Shown here one piece after another: positions 1 to 7,052 of a DNA stretch of 19,426 nucleotides; position 1 is the stretch's first letter; each line of letters starts with the position of its first letter. The stretch is from OCS116 cluster bacterium (GTDB lineage: Bacteria; Pseudomonadota; Alphaproteobacteria; Rhizobiales; OSC116): positions 1-19,426 of the forward strand of contig NVUS02000007.1 in NCBI GenBank assembly GCA_002402005.2. The letters run 5' to 3'. Position numbers and translations under genes: made by a program. The notes under the pieces are model-generated. The model saw only the letters and a program-made list of their open reading frames with translations, searched no databases and was not told where the DNA came from.

Positions 1-311
1 AGCCAGCATGGGGTTGTGCCACAGAATTGCACAAAATGTTTACCGACTGGAGCTAGGTTGAACATGGTGTAGAAAGTCACCACTTCTAGAACACGGATAT
101 AAGCCATATCAAGCATATCGCCGATGTGGCGCAGCGCGGCTTCTGGTATCCAATTGTCATGCTGCTTTTGGGCGAACCAAAGAAGCGGCACAATGGCGCT
201 GGCTTGTTTGCCCTCGGGATACATGGCAATGCGTTTTTGCGCTAAGTCTGCAAAATCTGCATTAAATTCAAAGCTTTCAGGCTGCTCTTTTGCCAAATGA
301 CGTGCGCTCAT
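1..311 (-). CDS. nuoE: NADH-quinone oxidoreductase subunit E (partial, 3' end beyond window)
   Basis: This is the 24 kDa subunit of complex I, which carries a 2Fe-2S cluster in the NADH-oxidising arm facing the cytoplasm. Only the first 103 codons are present, because the gene continues past the left edge. The translation starts MSARHLAKEQ, passes through a helical thioredoxin-like N-terminal region with the family-typical VLEVVTFYTMF stretch at residues 75-84, and reaches FCGTTPCW. That last stretch holds the first two cluster ligands, Cys97 and Cys102; the remaining ligands lie outside the window. The ATG overlaps the nuoD stop codon as ATGA, which suggests translational coupling within the nuo operon. 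The identification is secure from the motif and position. Confidence 0.93.
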   Translation of the reverse strand, partial: MSARHLAKEQPESFEFNADFADLAQKRIAMYPEGKQASAIVPLLWFAQKQHDNWIPEAALRHIGDMLDMAYIRVLEVVTFYTMFNLAPVGKHFVQFCGTTPCW

Positions 312-1495
312 CTGTCCACCTCACCAAATACTATGTCTAACGAACCTAAAATTGCTGACGCATCGGCGAGCAAATGGCCCTTGGTTACAAATTCCATGGC
401 TTGCAAATGGGCAAAACCTGGTGCGCGAATGTGGCAGCGATAAGGTTTATTGCTGCCATCGGCAACGAGATAGACGCCAAATTCGCCTTTTGGCGTTTCA
501 ATGGCGGCATAAATTTCGCCGGCCGGTACTTTGACGCCCTCAGTGTGCATTTTAAAATGATGGATCAGCGCTTCCATGCTTTGCTTCATCTCTGCACGTT
601 TGGGCGGGTTGATTTTTTTATTGTCGACAGCCACTGGGCCTGGGCCTTCAGCTTGTAATTTATCGATGCATTGATCCATAATTTTAGCGGCTTCATACAT
701 TTCTTGCATGCGTATTAAATAGCGGTCATAGCAATCGCAGTTTTTGCCAACTGGGATTTCGAATTCCATTTCTTCATAACATTCGTAGGGTTGAGATTTG
801 CGCAAATCCCACGGTAGGCCAGAGCCACGTACCATAACACCGGAGAAACCACGGGCTAAGCCATCTTCTAAGCTGACCACGCCGATATCGACATTACGTT
901 GTTTGAAAATTCTGTTGCCGGTTAAAAGATCATCAATGTCTTTGAGGCGTTTGTTAAAGGTTGGTATCCAATCTTTAATGTCCTGCAAAAGCTGTTCTGG
1001 TAGATCTTGATGTACGCCGCCAATGCGGAAATAAGCTGCATGCATACGTGCGCCAGAGGCACGTTCGTAAAACACCATCAGCTCTTCACGTAGCTCAAAA
1101 CCCCAAACCGGCGGGGTGAGCGCGCCAACATCCAAGGCTTGGGTGGTGACGTTGAGGATATGGGCTAAGATACGGCCAATCTCGGAGAATAAGACCCGGA
1201 TGAGTTGAGCGCGGCGGGGAACTTCAATTTCAAGCAAGCGCTCGGCGGCCAATACAAAGGCATGCTCTTGGTTCATCGGCGCGACATAATCTAAGCGGTC
1301 AAAATAAGGCACGGCTTGCATATAGTTTTTATACTCAATAAGCTTTTCGGTGCCGCGATGCAGCAAGCCGATATGCGGATCGACACGTTCGACAATTTCG
1401 CCATCTAGCTCTAGCACCAAACGTAAAACGCCATGCGCCGCGGGATGCTGAGGGCCAAAGTTGATGTTGTAATTTTTAATTTGTTTTTCTGCCAT
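308..1495 (-). CDS. nuoD: NADH-quinone oxidoreductase subunit D (49 kDa)
   Basis: This 395-residue subunit of the complex I connecting module helps form the quinone pocket at the cytoplasmic side of the inner membrane and is homologous to the NiFe-hydrogenase large subunit. Diagnostic stretches are NFGPQHPAAHG at residues 12-22, the HIGLLHRGTEKL segment beginning at His41, and the MNQEH segment near residue 74. The length is that of a stand-alone NuoD, not the NuoCD fusion of enterobacteria. The start ATG has no good ribosome binding site immediately in front. A consensus AAGGAGGTGA lies 25 bases upstream inside the end of nuoC, with a small predicted hairpin between them (separate finding). 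The gene sits 15 bases after nuoC and overlaps nuoE. Confidence 0.97.
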   Translation of the reverse strand: MAEKQIKNYNINFGPQHPAAHGVLRLVLELDGEIVERVDPHIGLLHRGTEKLIEYKNYMQAVPYFDRLDYVAPMNQEHAFVLAAERLLEIEVPRRAQLIRVLFSEIGRILAHILNVTTQALDVGALTPPVWGFELREELMVFYERASGARMHAAYFRIGGVHQDLPEQLLQDIKDWIPTFNKRLKDIDDLLTGNRIFKQRNVDIGVVSLEDGLARGFSGVMVRGSGLPWDLRKSQPYECYEEMEFEIPVGKNCDCYDRYLIRMQEMYEAAKIMDQCIDKLQAEGPGPVAVDNKKINPPKRAEMKQSMEALIHHFKMHTEGVKVPAGEIYAAIETPKGEFGVYLVADGSNKPYRCHIRAPGFAHLQAMEFVTKGHLLADASAILGSLDIVFGEVDR

Positions 1496-1510
1496 AGGAT
1501 CACTTAAAGC

Positions 1511-2125
1511 TTACGCTTCACCTCCTTTTTCGGCCTTTTCATCACCCGGAAGGACATAATCTGCACCCTCCCATGGGCTTAAAAAATCGAAATTTCTGAA
1601 ATCTTGTAATAACTTTACGGGCTCGTAAACCACACGTTTTTGCTCGTCATCATAACGCACTTCAACAAAGCCGGATAATGGGAAATCTTTGCGCAACGGA
1701 TAGCCTTCGAAACCGTAATCGGTCAGGATGCGGCGCAAATCTGGATGGCCATTGAAGAAAACGCCGTACATATCAAATGCTTCGCGCTCATACCAATTGG
1801 CGGCGGGAAACACGTCGACAATCGATGGCACGGGTGTTTCTTCATCTGTGGTGATTTTAATGCGAATGCGGGCGTTTTGCGACATGCTGAGCAGATGATA
1901 AACCACTTCGAAACGTTCGGGGCGACTTGGGAAATCCACACCACATAAATCGATGAAACAATTAAAATCCAGCGTTGAGCTATCACGCAAGCGGGTCAGC
2001 ACTTCGACAATATCGTCACGGCCAACAATGATGGCCAGATCGCCAAAGGCAATTGTGCTGTCTTTCATCAGATCGCCCAAAGCCAGTGAAACCAGCTCGG
2101 CTATTTCTTGTAATTTCTCAGACAT
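1511..2125 (-). CDS. nuoC: NADH-quinone oxidoreductase subunit C (30 kDa)
   Basis: This is the 204-residue complex I subunit that packs against NuoD and NuoB in the peripheral arm and carries no cofactor of its own. The 30 kDa signature is plain: WYEREAFDMYGV at residues 111-122, followed by HPDLRRILTDYGFEG and then YPLRKDFPL ending at residue 150. The C-terminal tail (EPVKLLQDFRNFDFLSPW) is typical of alphaproteobacterial and mitochondrial forms. A modest ribosome binding site (GGGA, six bases before the ATG) supports the start. About 60 bases separate it from nuoB, the widest gap in the operon, with no terminator visible. Its last codons, for the sequence KGGEA, contain a strong Shine-Dalgarno sequence that probably serves nuoD. 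Confidence 0.96.
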   Translation of the reverse strand: MSEKLQEIAELVSLALGDLMKDSTIAFGDLAIIVGRDDIVEVLTRLRDSSTLDFNCFIDLCGVDFPSRPERFEVVYHLLSMSQNARIRIKITTDEETPVPSIVDVFPAANWYEREAFDMYGVFFNGHPDLRRILTDYGFEGYPLRKDFPLSGFVEVRYDDEQKRVVYEPVKLLQDFRNFDFLSPWEGADYVLPGDEKAEKGGEA

Positions 2126-2185
2126 GCTTTATCCCGCGTCTTTAAAAAAAATCTGGTTAGAGCGAATGCTCCAACACTTATGAAA

Positions 2186-2749
2186 CTAACGTTCCAATGT
2201 ACCCGTACGTCTAATTTTACGCTGTAACAATAAAATGCCATATACCAAAGCTTCGGCCGTTGGAGGGCAGCCTGGTACATAAACATCGACCGGCACGATG
2301 CGATCGCAACCGCGCACTACAGAATATGAATAATGATAATAACCGCCGCCATTGGCGCATGAGCCCATAGAGATCACATAACGTGGCTCGGGCATTTGAT
2401 CGTAAACTTTGCGCAAAGCTGGCGCCATTTTATTGGTCAGCGTGCCGGCGACAATCATCACATCTGATTGGCGCGGTGAGCCACGTGGGGCAAAGCCAAA
2501 ACGCTCGACATCGTAGCGTGGCATGGCAGCTTGCATCATTTCGACCGCGCAACAGGCGAGGCCAAATGTCATCCACATAAGTGAACCGGTACGTGCCCAG
2601 TTGATGAGATCGTCTGTGGCGGTGACCAAAAAGCCTTTATCGGCCAGTTCGTCTTGGATATCGACATAATAAGGGTCAATCTCGCCAGCTGGACGTGCTG
2701 CAATGAGGGTATCTTCTAATTTGGTGGCAGTTTTAGCTTCTAGAACCAT
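2186..2749 (-). CDS. nuoB: NADH-quinone oxidoreductase subunit B (20 kDa, N2 cluster)
   Basis: This 187-residue subunit (PSST in mitochondria) holds the terminal 4Fe-4S cluster N2 that hands electrons to quinone. All four ligands are visible: adjacent Cys66-Cys67 in GLACCAVEMM, Cys131 in GSCANGG, and Cys161 in VPGCPPTAEAL. The reading frame extends upstream to an ATG at 2770, but I chose the ATG at 2749. It is preceded by AAGGAGCG at good spacing, whereas the longer version would overlap nuoA by about 30 bases and add a seven-residue tail (MEKRSVR). The chosen start still overlaps the end of nuoA by a few bases, indicating coupling. Confidence 0.96.
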   Translation of the reverse strand: MVLEAKTATKLEDTLIAARPAGEIDPYYVDIQDELADKGFLVTATDDLINWARTGSLMWMTFGLACCAVEMMQAAMPRYDVERFGFAPRGSPRQSDVMIVAGTLTNKMAPALRKVYDQMPEPRYVISMGSCANGGGYYHYSYSVVRGCDRIVPVDVYVPGCPPTAEALVYGILLLQRKIRRTGTLER

Positions 2750-3111
2750 TCTAACGCTCCTTTTTTCCAAGCGTAAATATAACCAATGACCAGTTCAGCA
2801 AGGAATGTCATCATGGCGAAATAGCCCAATGCGCCGGTTTCGCTAAACGTAACTGCCCATGGGAATAGGAATGCAACCTCGAGGTCGAAAATAATGAATA
2901 GGATGGCGATGAGGTAGAAATGCACATCAAACTTAATCCGCGCGTCTTCAAATGGGGCAAAGCCACATTCATAGGGGGATAGTTTTTCGGTATCAGGTTT
3001 ATTAACAGCAATGACGATGGCAGAAAGCAGTAATGCGCCACCAATAACTGCTGATATCCCTAAAAAAATGACGATTGGTAAATAGTCATTAAGCAAGCTA
3101 CCCAATTGCAT
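2740..3111 (-). CDS. nuoA: NADH-quinone oxidoreductase subunit A
   Basis: This 123-residue inner-membrane subunit belongs to the complex I junction between the peripheral and membrane arms (ND3 in mitochondria). Three membrane segments are evident, at about residues 10-33, 65-88 and 95-114. The conserved loop KLSPYECGFAPFEDAR lies between the first two, and the acidic motif FDLEVAFLFPW (Asp76, Glu78) lies in the second segment. The ATG is preceded by GAGGTGATGTGA, a strong ribosome binding site. It is the first gene of the nuo operon, with a candidate promoter about 50 bases upstream. The final codons encode KKGALEWF and double as the nuoB ribosome binding site. Confidence 0.97.
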   Translation of the reverse strand: MQLGSLLNDYLPIVIFLGISAVIGGALLLSAIVIAVNKPDTEKLSPYECGFAPFEDARIKFDVHFYLIAILFIIFDLEVAFLFPWAVTFSETGALGYFAMMTFLAELVIGYIYAWKKGALEWF

Positions 3112-3140
3112 TCACATCACCTCGTGTTTGGCCTATATGC

Positions 3141-3188
3141 CACCATCTTGACTGATTAGATTATAGCCAGATGGCGTTTAGATTTGAA
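3141..3188 (-). promoter_or_regulatory. Candidate nuo operon promoter with inverted repeat around the -10
   Basis: On the minus strand a perfect TATAAT (3160-3165) follows TTCAAA (3183-3188) at a 17-base spacing. This would start transcription roughly 40 bases before the nuoA ATG. The -35 is weak, so activator dependence is possible. Near-matching inverted arms (CACCATCT at 3141-3148 and AGATGGCG at 3169-3176, one mismatch) bracket the -10 and could form an operator. The promoter call is moderate and the operator is an inference. Confidence 0.45.
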
Positions 3189-3393
3189 ATCAATTTTTTT
3201 ATATCTTTGAATGATTCCAAATTGATGTTTAAGGATTAACGCAAATTAACAAAGCTAGCAAGTGAAATTGAGTGAAATAAAGGGGTTATGGCAAACATCA
3301 ACAAGTTATTTAGTACAGTTATAAACTAGCTTGCGGCGTACAAAGATATGCAAGAAGGATAAGTTTACTAATGATATTTGAAAGATTTGTGAA

Positions 3394-3470
3394 TGGCGAG
3401 GATGACGGGACTCGAACCCGCGACCTTCGGCGTGACAGGCCGACACTCTAACCAACTGAGCTACATCCCC
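3394..3470 (-). tRNA. tRNA-Asp (anticodon GUC)
   Basis: The minus strand folds as a complete cloverleaf. The acceptor GGGGATG pairs with CATCCTC (one G-U), and there is a GCTC/GAGT D stem. The anticodon stem TCGGC/GCCGA carries the loop CTGTCAC (anticodon GTC), and the T arm reads GCGGG-TTCGAGT-CCCGT. The discriminator is G and the CCA is encoded (3394-3396). It follows tRNA-Val by about 55 bases and is probably co-transcribed with it. Eight-base inverted repeats flank the gene and would extend the acceptor stem in the precursor (separate finding). No clear terminator follows. Confidence 0.98.
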
Positions 3471-3525
3471 ATTCACAATGCTCAAAATAAGTGAGCTATA
3501 AACCAATACACAAGTTGTGTAAGAA

Positions 3526-3601
3526 TGGTGGGTGATGAGGGGCTCGAACCCCCGACCTACTCGGTGTAAACGAGTTGCTCTTCCAGCTGAGCTAATCACC
3601 C
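3526..3601 (-). tRNA. tRNA-Val (anticodon UAC)
   Basis: The minus strand gives a full 76-base cloverleaf. The acceptor GGGTGAT pairs with ATCACCC, and the D stem is GCTC/GAGC. The anticodon stem ACTCG/CGAGT carries the loop TTTACAC (anticodon TAC), and the T arm reads GGGGG-TTCGAGC-CCCTC. The discriminator is A and the CCA is encoded. It is the first gene of a two-tRNA unit with tRNA-Asp and lies about 36 bases downstream of the predicted start of a strong promoter. Confidence 0.98.
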
Positions 3602-3643
3602 GATATTCTTGAGCTGACTTGTTGTCTGCATCGGATGAACAGG

Positions 3644-3672
3644 TATATAGGACAATGCGAAGAGGTGGTCAA
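3644..3672 (-). promoter_or_regulatory. Sigma70-type promoter of the tRNA-Val/tRNA-Asp unit
   Basis: On the minus strand TTGACC (3667-3672) and TATATA (3644-3649) are separated by exactly 17 bases, close to the housekeeping consensus. The predicted start falls about 36 bases before tRNA-Val. A strong constitutive promoter is what a stable-RNA unit needs. No transcription data are available to me. Confidence 0.65.
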
Positions 3673-3816
3673 TGGCAAAACCAAACAAAATTACATATTT
3701 TATTATTTTGCTGTGCATATAATTCTAACGCCTTAGTTACCCACAGATTGCGGTGATTTTGACGCGAAAAATCGAGTTTTAATACATGACTTCAAATCAT
3801 TAGCGAAAAATTAAGC

Positions 3817-3848
3817 AAAAAAAAGGAAGCTCGAAAGCTCCCTTTTTA
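3817..3848 (-). terminator. Rho-independent terminator after the HU gene
   Basis: On the minus strand the stem GGGAGCT/AGCTTCC closes a TTCG tetraloop and is followed by a run of eight T. Flanking A and T runs can extend the stem. It sits about 22 bases after the HU stop codon and insulates the tRNA unit. This is one of the clearest terminators in the window. Confidence 0.88.
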
Positions 3849-3870
3849 AAATTCTTATAGATATAAGATC

Positions 3871-4149
3871 TTATTTGCCGTCTACAGCATCTTTAAGAGC
3901 TTTACCTGCACGGAATTTAGGCAATTTAGCAGCTGGAATATCAATTGCTTCACCTGTACGTGGGTTACGGCCTTTAGAAGCTTTACGGTTAGAGATATAA
4001 AAGCTACCAAAACCAACAAGACGTACTTCATCGCCACCGCTTAGAGAAGCTGTTACAGCTTCGAATAGGGCGTCAACTGCTTTAGCAGCGTCTACTTTAG
4101 TTAATTCAGCTTTTTCAGCAACTGCTGATACTAGTTCATTTTTATTCAT
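3871..4149 (-). CDS. hupB: HU-family DNA-binding protein
   Basis: This 92-residue histone-like nucleoid protein would dimerise and bend DNA without strong sequence preference. The sequence MNKNELVSAVAEKAELTK is the usual HU N-terminal helix. The core GFGSFYISNRKASKGRNPRTGE (residues 47-67) holds the DNA-intercalating arm with Pro63, and the protein ends FRAGKALKDAV. It is the HU type, not IHF: the spacing and the arm fit HU-beta. The ribosome binding site is weak (GGTGT about eight bases before the ATG). It lies between lon and tRNA-Val, which I recall as conserved in alphaproteobacteria, and has its own terminator. A hairpin at 4298-4312 (GCCTCA/TGAGGC) in the upstream gap has no obvious role. 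Confidence 0.96.
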   Translation of the reverse strand: MNKNELVSAVAEKAELTKVDAAKAVDALFEAVTASLSGGDEVRLVGFGSFYISNRKASKGRNPRTGEAIDIPAAKLPKFRAGKALKDAVDGK

Positions 4150-4323
4150 GATATTACACCATCATAGTTAGTTTACAAAACGATTCGCGTTAAGTCCGCA
4201 TCTCATATATGGGGCGATAAATTGGTTAAAAAATCAAGCGTTTTATTAACTATTTCCCCGTTTTAAATGAAAATAATTTGGGATAAAGTTAAGCTGAGCC
4301 TCAGTTTGAGGCGATATTTGGCA

Positions 4324-4354
4324 TAAAAAAAGGGCAGTAAACACTGCCCTTTTG
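4324..4354 (-). terminator. Rho-independent terminator after lon
   Basis: On the minus strand the perfect stem AAAAGGGCAG/CTGCCCTTTT has a six-base loop and runs into seven T in total. It begins about 28 bases after the lon stop codon and separates lon from the HU gene. Confidence 0.9.
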
Positions 4355-4381
4355 ATTTTATTGCAAAAACTTAAGAAACGC

Positions 4382-6811
4382 TTAATGCGCTGTAATACCT
4401 GATGTTTTTGCGCCATCATTGTCTATTATTTTTGCCGCAGGTTTGTCATCTTCGGTGATGGGTTCTGGTGGTTTTACCAAGGCATGTTTTAGCACGTCAC
4501 TCATCTTAGAAACTGGGATAATTTCGAGCAAGTTCTTAACATTTTCGGGGATATCCGCCAGATCCTTAGCATTTTGTTCGGGAATCAAAACGGTTTTAAT
4601 GCCGCCACGTAGGGCTGCAAGCAGTTTTTCCTTCAATCCACCGATCGGAAGAATCGCTCCGCGCAGGGTAATCTCGCCGGTCATGGCGACATCTTTACGC
4701 ACCGCAATGCCGGTTAAAATGGATGTGATCACCGTGGCCATGCCAACACCGGCGCTTGGGCCATCTTTAGGCGTTGCGCCTTCTGGCACATGCACATGGA
4801 TGTCATATTCATCAAAGACACTGGTTGGGATGCCAAATTCTAATGAACGTGAACGCACATATGAAGCGGCTGCAGAGATTGATTCTTTCATCACATCTTT
4901 AAGATTACCGGTGACTGTCATTTTGCCTTTGCCAAGCATTTTAACGCCCTCAATGGTCAGAATTTCGCCGCCGACGGGTGTCCATGCGAGGCCGGTGACA
5001 ACACCAACTTGATCTTCTTTTTCGGCCATGCCGTAATGGTATTTTTTAACGCCGGCAAAATCTTCGATATTGCTTGAATCAATCTTGATTGATTCAACAT
5101 CTTTATCGGTGAGGATTTTTTTGACTGATTTACGGGCTAGATTGGCAATCTCGCGTTTGAGATTACGCACACCGGCTTCTCTTGTATAATAACGTACAAG
5201 ATCACGGGTGCCTTCTGTGGCCAGTTCAAATTCACCTTTTTTAAGGCCATGATCTTTAACTTGCTCGTCAATTAAATGACGGCTGGCGATTTCGATCTTC
5301 TCATCTTCGGTATAACCGCTAATGTGAATCAGCTCCATCCGATCCAGCAATGGGCCGGGGATGTTGGTGCTGTTGGCTGTGGTGACGAACATAACATTTG
5401 ACAGATCATAATCCACTTCTAGATAGTGATCGGCAAATGTGCCATTTTGTTCTGGATCTAAAACCTCGAGCAAAGCTGATGACGGATCGCCTCTAAAATC
5501 ATTACCCAATTTATCTATTTCATCGAGCAAGATAAGTGGGTTGGTGGTTTTGAGCTTTTTCATGGTTTGGATGATGCGACCGGGCATTGAGCCAATATAG
5601 GTACGCCTGTGGCCACGGATTTCTGATTCGTCGCGTACGCCGCCGAGTGCCACACGCGCAAATTCACGGCCTGTGGCTTTGGCGATAGAGCGGCCTAATG
5701 AGGTTTTACCGACACCTGGAGGGCCAACAAGGCACAAGATTGGGCCTTTGAGCTTATTGGTGCGTTTTTGCACAGCTAGATATTCTAGAATCCGGTCTTT
5801 GACTTTTTCGAGGCCATAATGATCGGCATCTAGAATTTCGGCAGCTTTTGGTAGATCGGACTTGATGCGGGCTTTTTTGCCCCATGGCAAGGCCACCAAC
5901 CATTCGAGATAATTGCGCACCACAGCTGATTCGGCAGACATGGGGCTCATTTGTTTGAGTTTTTTGAACTCATTCTCGGCTTTTTCGGCAGCTTCTTTGC
6001 TGAATTTGGTTTCTTTGATTTGTTTTTCTAACTCATCGAGCTCATTTTTCTCATCGCCATCACCCAATTCGTTTTGGATGGCTTTCATTTGCTCGTTAAG
6101 ATAGTATTCGCGCTGAGTTTTTTCCATCTGACGTTTGACACGACCACGGATTTTTTTCTCAACATGTAGCACACTCACCTCATTGTCCATTAGGGACAGG
6201 ATTTTCTCCATCCGTATAGATAGGTTGGTCAATGTTAGAATTTCTTGTTTTTCGCTCAATTTAATTGACAGGTTAGAGGCAACCGTATCGGCCAATACAT
6301 CAACATCTTCGATTTGTGAGACGGTGGCGATGGTTTCGACTTGCAATTTTTTATTGAGTTTGACGTAGTTTTCAAAATTATCGACAACTGAACGTGACAA
6401 AGCTTGCACTTCGGCATCATCTAGAATCTCAGTCTCTAGCAATTCTGACGTGGCGGTGAAATATTTTTCGCCTTCGACAATGTTTTTAAGTTTAACACGT
6501 TGTTTGCCTTCAACCAGCATACGCACCGTGCCATCAGGCAATTTTAGCAATTGCAATATGGTGGCCAAAACGCCGATTTCATAGATATCGTCAACAGAAG
6601 GCTCAAGCTCGGCAGGGTCGTGCTGAGTGGCTAGCAAAATTTGCTTATTGTCTTCCATCACTTCTTCAAGCGCATTTACAGATTTTTCGCGCCCGACGAA
6701 TAATGTTACAATCATATGTGGAAAAAGAACAATATCGCGCAATGGCATAAGCGGCAGAGTGAACTCGCCTTCTAACTTAGTTTTTTGATCTTTTTTAGGG
6801 CTGTCTGTCAT
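4382..6811 (-). CDS. lon: ATP-dependent Lon protease (LonA type)
   Basis: This 809-residue homo-hexameric cytoplasmic AAA+ serine protease degrades misfolded and some regulatory proteins. The layout is the full bacterial LonA one. An N-terminal substrate-binding domain (about 17-210) is followed by a coiled helical region around 215-300. The AAA+ module has Walker A GPPGVGKT (363-370) and Walker B LILLDEID (426-433). The C-terminal protease domain has catalytic Ser686 in PKDGPSAG and Lys729 in GGLKEKL, 43 residues apart as in Escherichia coli Lon. The ATG is preceded by AGGAAAAT, a reasonable ribosome binding site. The acidic, proline-containing C-terminal tail (about 780-809) is variable in the family. 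It has its own terminator and a candidate heat-shock promoter upstream. Confidence 0.98.
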   Translation of the reverse strand: MTDSPKKDQKTKLEGEFTLPLMPLRDIVLFPHMIVTLFVGREKSVNALEEVMEDNKQILLATQHDPAELEPSVDDIYEIGVLATILQLLKLPDGTVRMLVEGKQRVKLKNIVEGEKYFTATSELLETEILDDAEVQALSRSVVDNFENYVKLNKKLQVETIATVSQIEDVDVLADTVASNLSIKLSEKQEILTLTNLSIRMEKILSLMDNEVSVLHVEKKIRGRVKRQMEKTQREYYLNEQMKAIQNELGDGDEKNELDELEKQIKETKFSKEAAEKAENEFKKLKQMSPMSAESAVVRNYLEWLVALPWGKKARIKSDLPKAAEILDADHYGLEKVKDRILEYLAVQKRTNKLKGPILCLVGPPGVGKTSLGRSIAKATGREFARVALGGVRDESEIRGHRRTYIGSMPGRIIQTMKKLKTTNPLILLDEIDKLGNDFRGDPSSALLEVLDPEQNGTFADHYLEVDYDLSNVMFVTTANSTNIPGPLLDRMELIHISGYTEDEKIEIASRHLIDEQVKDHGLKKGEFELATEGTRDLVRYYTREAGVRNLKREIANLARKSVKKILTDKDVESIKIDSSNIEDFAGVKKYHYGMAEKEDQVGVVTGLAWTPVGGEILTIEGVKMLGKGKMTVTGNLKDVMKESISAAASYVRSRSLEFGIPTSVFDEYDIHVHVPEGATPKDGPSAGVGMATVITSILTGIAVRKDVAMTGEITLRGAILPIGGLKEKLLAALRGGIKTVLIPEQNAKDLADIPENVKNLLEIIPVSKMSDVLKHALVKPPEPITEDDKPAAKIIDNDGAKTSGITAH

Positions 6812-6894
6812 TTATTTTCCTAATCAATTGGCATTTCGCCCAACGGCACGAAACGCCTTTATGTTTATAAACCGCTACAAGAGCCGGCCTATTA

Positions 6895-6922
6895 ACATAG
6901 GTTCTTAAATACGCAATACAAG
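6895..6922 (-). promoter_or_regulatory. Candidate RpoH (heat-shock) promoter of lon
   Basis: On the minus strand CTTG (6919-6922) is followed after exactly 17 bases by CCTATGT (6895-6901). The alphaproteobacterial heat-shock pattern I recall is CTTG-N17-CYTATNTNNG, and only the final G is missing here. The predicted start is about 75 bases before the lon ATG. Lon is a classic heat-shock gene, so the context agrees, but this is pattern matching by eye. Confidence 0.6.
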
Positions 6923-6972
6923 GGGTTGTTTATTGAGTATAACGTTTTATTTTAACGCCACTCAAGAGTTAC

Positions 6973-7041
6973 TTTTTCATTATGAAAAAATAGTTTTTAC
7001 AACTGGTTAATATCGTTAAAAATATTAACCAATTGTAAAAA
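6973..7041 (-). terminator. Inverted repeats after clpX, possible terminator
   Basis: Two palindromes lie within 60 bases of the clpX stop. The larger pairs 6994-7013 with 7022-7041: 20 bases per arm, one mismatch, and an 8-base loop. The smaller pairs TTTTTCAT (6973-6980) with ATGAAAAA (6982-6989). Read on the minus strand, the large hairpin is followed by a loose T-rich stretch (CTATTTTTTC), so termination is plausible, but the stem is AT-rich and the T run is not adjacent. It could instead be a 3'-end stabiliser or a protein site. Confidence 0.5.
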
Positions 7042-7052
7042 AATAGTGTGAT

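Noticed and set aside
3250..3335. AAGCTAG / CTAGCTT inverted pair between tRNA-Asp and nuoA
   Set aside because: Seven-base arms some 70 bases apart in AT-rich DNA are expected by chance.
3306..3599. Minus-strand open frame of 97 codons across both tRNAs
   Set aside because: Its translation is just the two tRNA genes read through (the QLVRVSACHAEGRGFESRHP type of peptide is a well-known tRNA artefact).
3394..3601. tRNA genes as integration sites for a genetic island
   Set aside because: No integrase and no repeat of a tRNA 3' end are present; the flanks are conserved core genes.
4298..4312. GCCTCA-GTT-TGAGGC hairpin between the lon terminator and the HU gene
   Set aside because: It is a real short palindrome but has no T run and no gene context that assigns a role; noted only in the HU entry.
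4419..5012. Plus-strand open frame of 197 codons opposite lon
   Set aside because: It is antisense to the conserved protease domain of Lon, low in complexity (Ser/Pro-rich), with no recognisable family.
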